Assembly: GCA_029265335.1 (NCBI GenBank)
Contig: JAJUJN010000003.1
Location: 1-22,771 of the forward strand
DNA length: 22,771 nt
Origin: Alcaligenaceae bacterium
GTDB lineage: Bacteria > Pseudomonadota > Gammaproteobacteria > Burkholderiales > Burkholderiaceae_B
Direction of reading: 5' to 3'
Below the pieces are notes generated by a model, which saw only the letters and a program-made list of their open reading frames with translations, was not told the origin of the DNA and did not search any database. Made by a program: the position numbers and the translations under genes. Positions 21,883 through 22,771 of the stretch are shown here, piece after piece (the stretch's first letter is position 1; each line of letters opens with the position of its first letter).

Positions 21883-22771
21883 ATGAAGTTGATCGGTCTC
21901 AGTGTTCTCGAAGCCCGTAACGGTTTGCTGGCTGGGCGGTTTTCGGCCCAGGAGTATTGCCAGGAGTTGGTGGATCACATCGCCAAGAACGATGCGCTCG
22001 AGGCCTGGTCCGATTTCGACGCCCAGCGTTTGCTCGACGCAGCGCGCGATGTCGATCAATCTGGAGCCACACGCAACGAAGCCCAGCAGCTGGCGGGCGT
22101 GCCCATAGCCATCAAAGACAACATCGACGTGGTGGGATATGCGGGCACCGCGGGCACCGGCGTGTTGCAGTCGCGCCGCCCTGGCCAGAACGCCGCCGTG
22201 GTGAACTCGCTGCTGGAGGCTGGCGCCCTGATGGCTGGCAAAACGCGCATGCACGAGCTGGCCATAGGTATCACCAATAACAACGGCACCACAGGCCCGG
22301 CGCGCAACCCCTACGACCCCAAGCGTTCGCCGGGAGGCAGCAGCGGCGGCTCGGGCACCGTGGTGGGGGCTCGCTTTACCCCGGCATCGCTGGGTACCGA
22401 TACCGGCGGCTCGGTACGCATACCGGCTGCTTTGTGCGGCGTTATGGGTTTGCGCCCTACCACGGGCAGGTACTCCAACGCTGGCATGGTGCCTCTGTGT
22501 CGCACGCGCGATACGGCGGGCCCAATCACCCGCACCGTTGCCGATCTGGAGCTTTTCGATGCCCTCATGGCGGGTGACAAGGCCAGGCTCGACGTGTCGT
22601 TGAGCGGTTTGCGCGTGGGGGTGCCGCGCGATAGCCAGGCTGCAGATCTCGAGCCCGGAGTGGCTGAGCGCTACGAAGAGGCGCTCAAAACCCTGAAGCG
22701 GCTGGGCGTTGTGCTGGTCGAAGCCGATATGCCCGAGCGCGATGCGCTCAACGCTGCAACCGGTTTTCCCT
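21883..22771 (+). CDS. Amidase signature family hydrolase, 3' end cut by the window
   Basis: The frame is open from the ATG at 21883 to the last base, giving 296 residues of an enzyme that is normally 450-500 long. It hydrolyses a carboxamide through the Ser-cisSer-Lys triad, all visible: K78 in PIAIKDNID, the cis-serine S154 in GGSSGGSG, and the nucleophile S177 in DTGGSVRIPA. The MGLRPTTGRYS block at 188-198 and AGPITRTVADLELFDALM also fit. Family members act on mandelamide, indoleacetamide, or aryl/alkyl amides; the substrate cannot be read here. AGGGGG at 21873-21878 is a good ribosome-binding site. The LuxR regulator is divergent, and the two share a 303-bp gap with inverted repeats, suggesting regulated expression. 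The rest of the gene and any following genes lie beyond the window. Confidence 0.93.
   Translation, partial: MKLIGLSVLEARNGLLAGRFSAQEYCQELVDHIAKNDALEAWSDFDAQRLLDAARDVDQSGATRNEAQQLAGVPIAIKDNIDVVGYAGTAGTGVLQSRRPGQNAAVVNSLLEAGALMAGKTRMHELAIGITNNNGTTGPARNPYDPKRSPGGSSGGSGTVVGARFTPASLGTDTGGSVRIPAALCGVMGLRPTTGRYSNAGMVPLCRTRDTAGPITRTVADLELFDALMAGDKARLDVSLSGLRVGVPRDSQAADLEPGVAERYEEALKTLKRLGVVLVEADMPERDALNAATGFP

Noticed and set aside
1..22771. CRISPR array, tRNA, rRNA, transposase or phage genes
   Set aside because: No regularly spaced repeats, cloverleaf-like segments or mobile-element proteins were found on either strand by reading.

Overview
The window looks like chromosomal DNA from a GC-rich betaproteobacterium of the Burkholderiales, most likely the Alcaligenaceae (inference from gene content). 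It has two Bug-type (TctC) periplasmic receptors without TctA/TctB membrane partners, many LysR/GntR/LuxR regulators beside small catabolic operons, GTG and TTG starts, and very tight packing. I see no rRNA, tRNA, CRISPR array, insertion sequence or phage gene. Twenty protein genes are complete and two are cut by the window edges.

Layout. 1-2735: 3' end of a Bug receptor gene, then an ArsO-like flavin monooxygenase and a two-domain GNAT acetyltransferase on the minus strand. 2910-4467: maleylacetate reductase followed by a YjbQ/UPF0047 protein, behind a recognisable promoter. 4592-6997: pirin and the muropeptide permease AmpG, divergently transcribed from a region with clustered GTGAG/CTCAC half-sites. 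6936-12057: a divergent LysR regulator, then a short AroQ-class chorismate mutase / isochorismate-pyruvate-lyase-like enzyme translationally coupled to a Bug receptor, a strong terminator-like hairpin, an FAD oxidoreductase, two more hairpins, and a metallo-beta-lactamase-fold hydrolase. 11918-13711: a SulP anion permease on the minus strand, whose tail runs 140 bp antisense into the hydrolase gene. 13873-15980: a MetC-type PLP lyase coupled to an alpha/beta hydrolase. 16071-20742: a GntR/FCD regulator, a DenD-like sugar-acid dehydrogenase and a full three-part TRAP transporter (DctP, DctQ, DctM), most simply an uptake-plus-oxidation operon for a sugar acid. 20767-22771: a LuxR-type regulator, a 303-bp divergent intergenic region with two inverted repeats, and the 5' part of an amidase.

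How the genes work together. The clearest functional unit is GntR-DenD-TRAP: ligand-sensing regulator, importer and first dehydrogenase. The least explained unit is LysR / PchB-like enzyme / Bug receptor / FAD oxidoreductase / MBL hydrolase; it has the layout of a ligand-scavenging or catabolic locus, but its substrate is unknown and its receptor has no transport partner here. Neighbouring genes run into each other on opposite strands at three places (29, 62 and 140 bp tail-to-tail overlaps), and two gene pairs share ATGA stop/start junctions.
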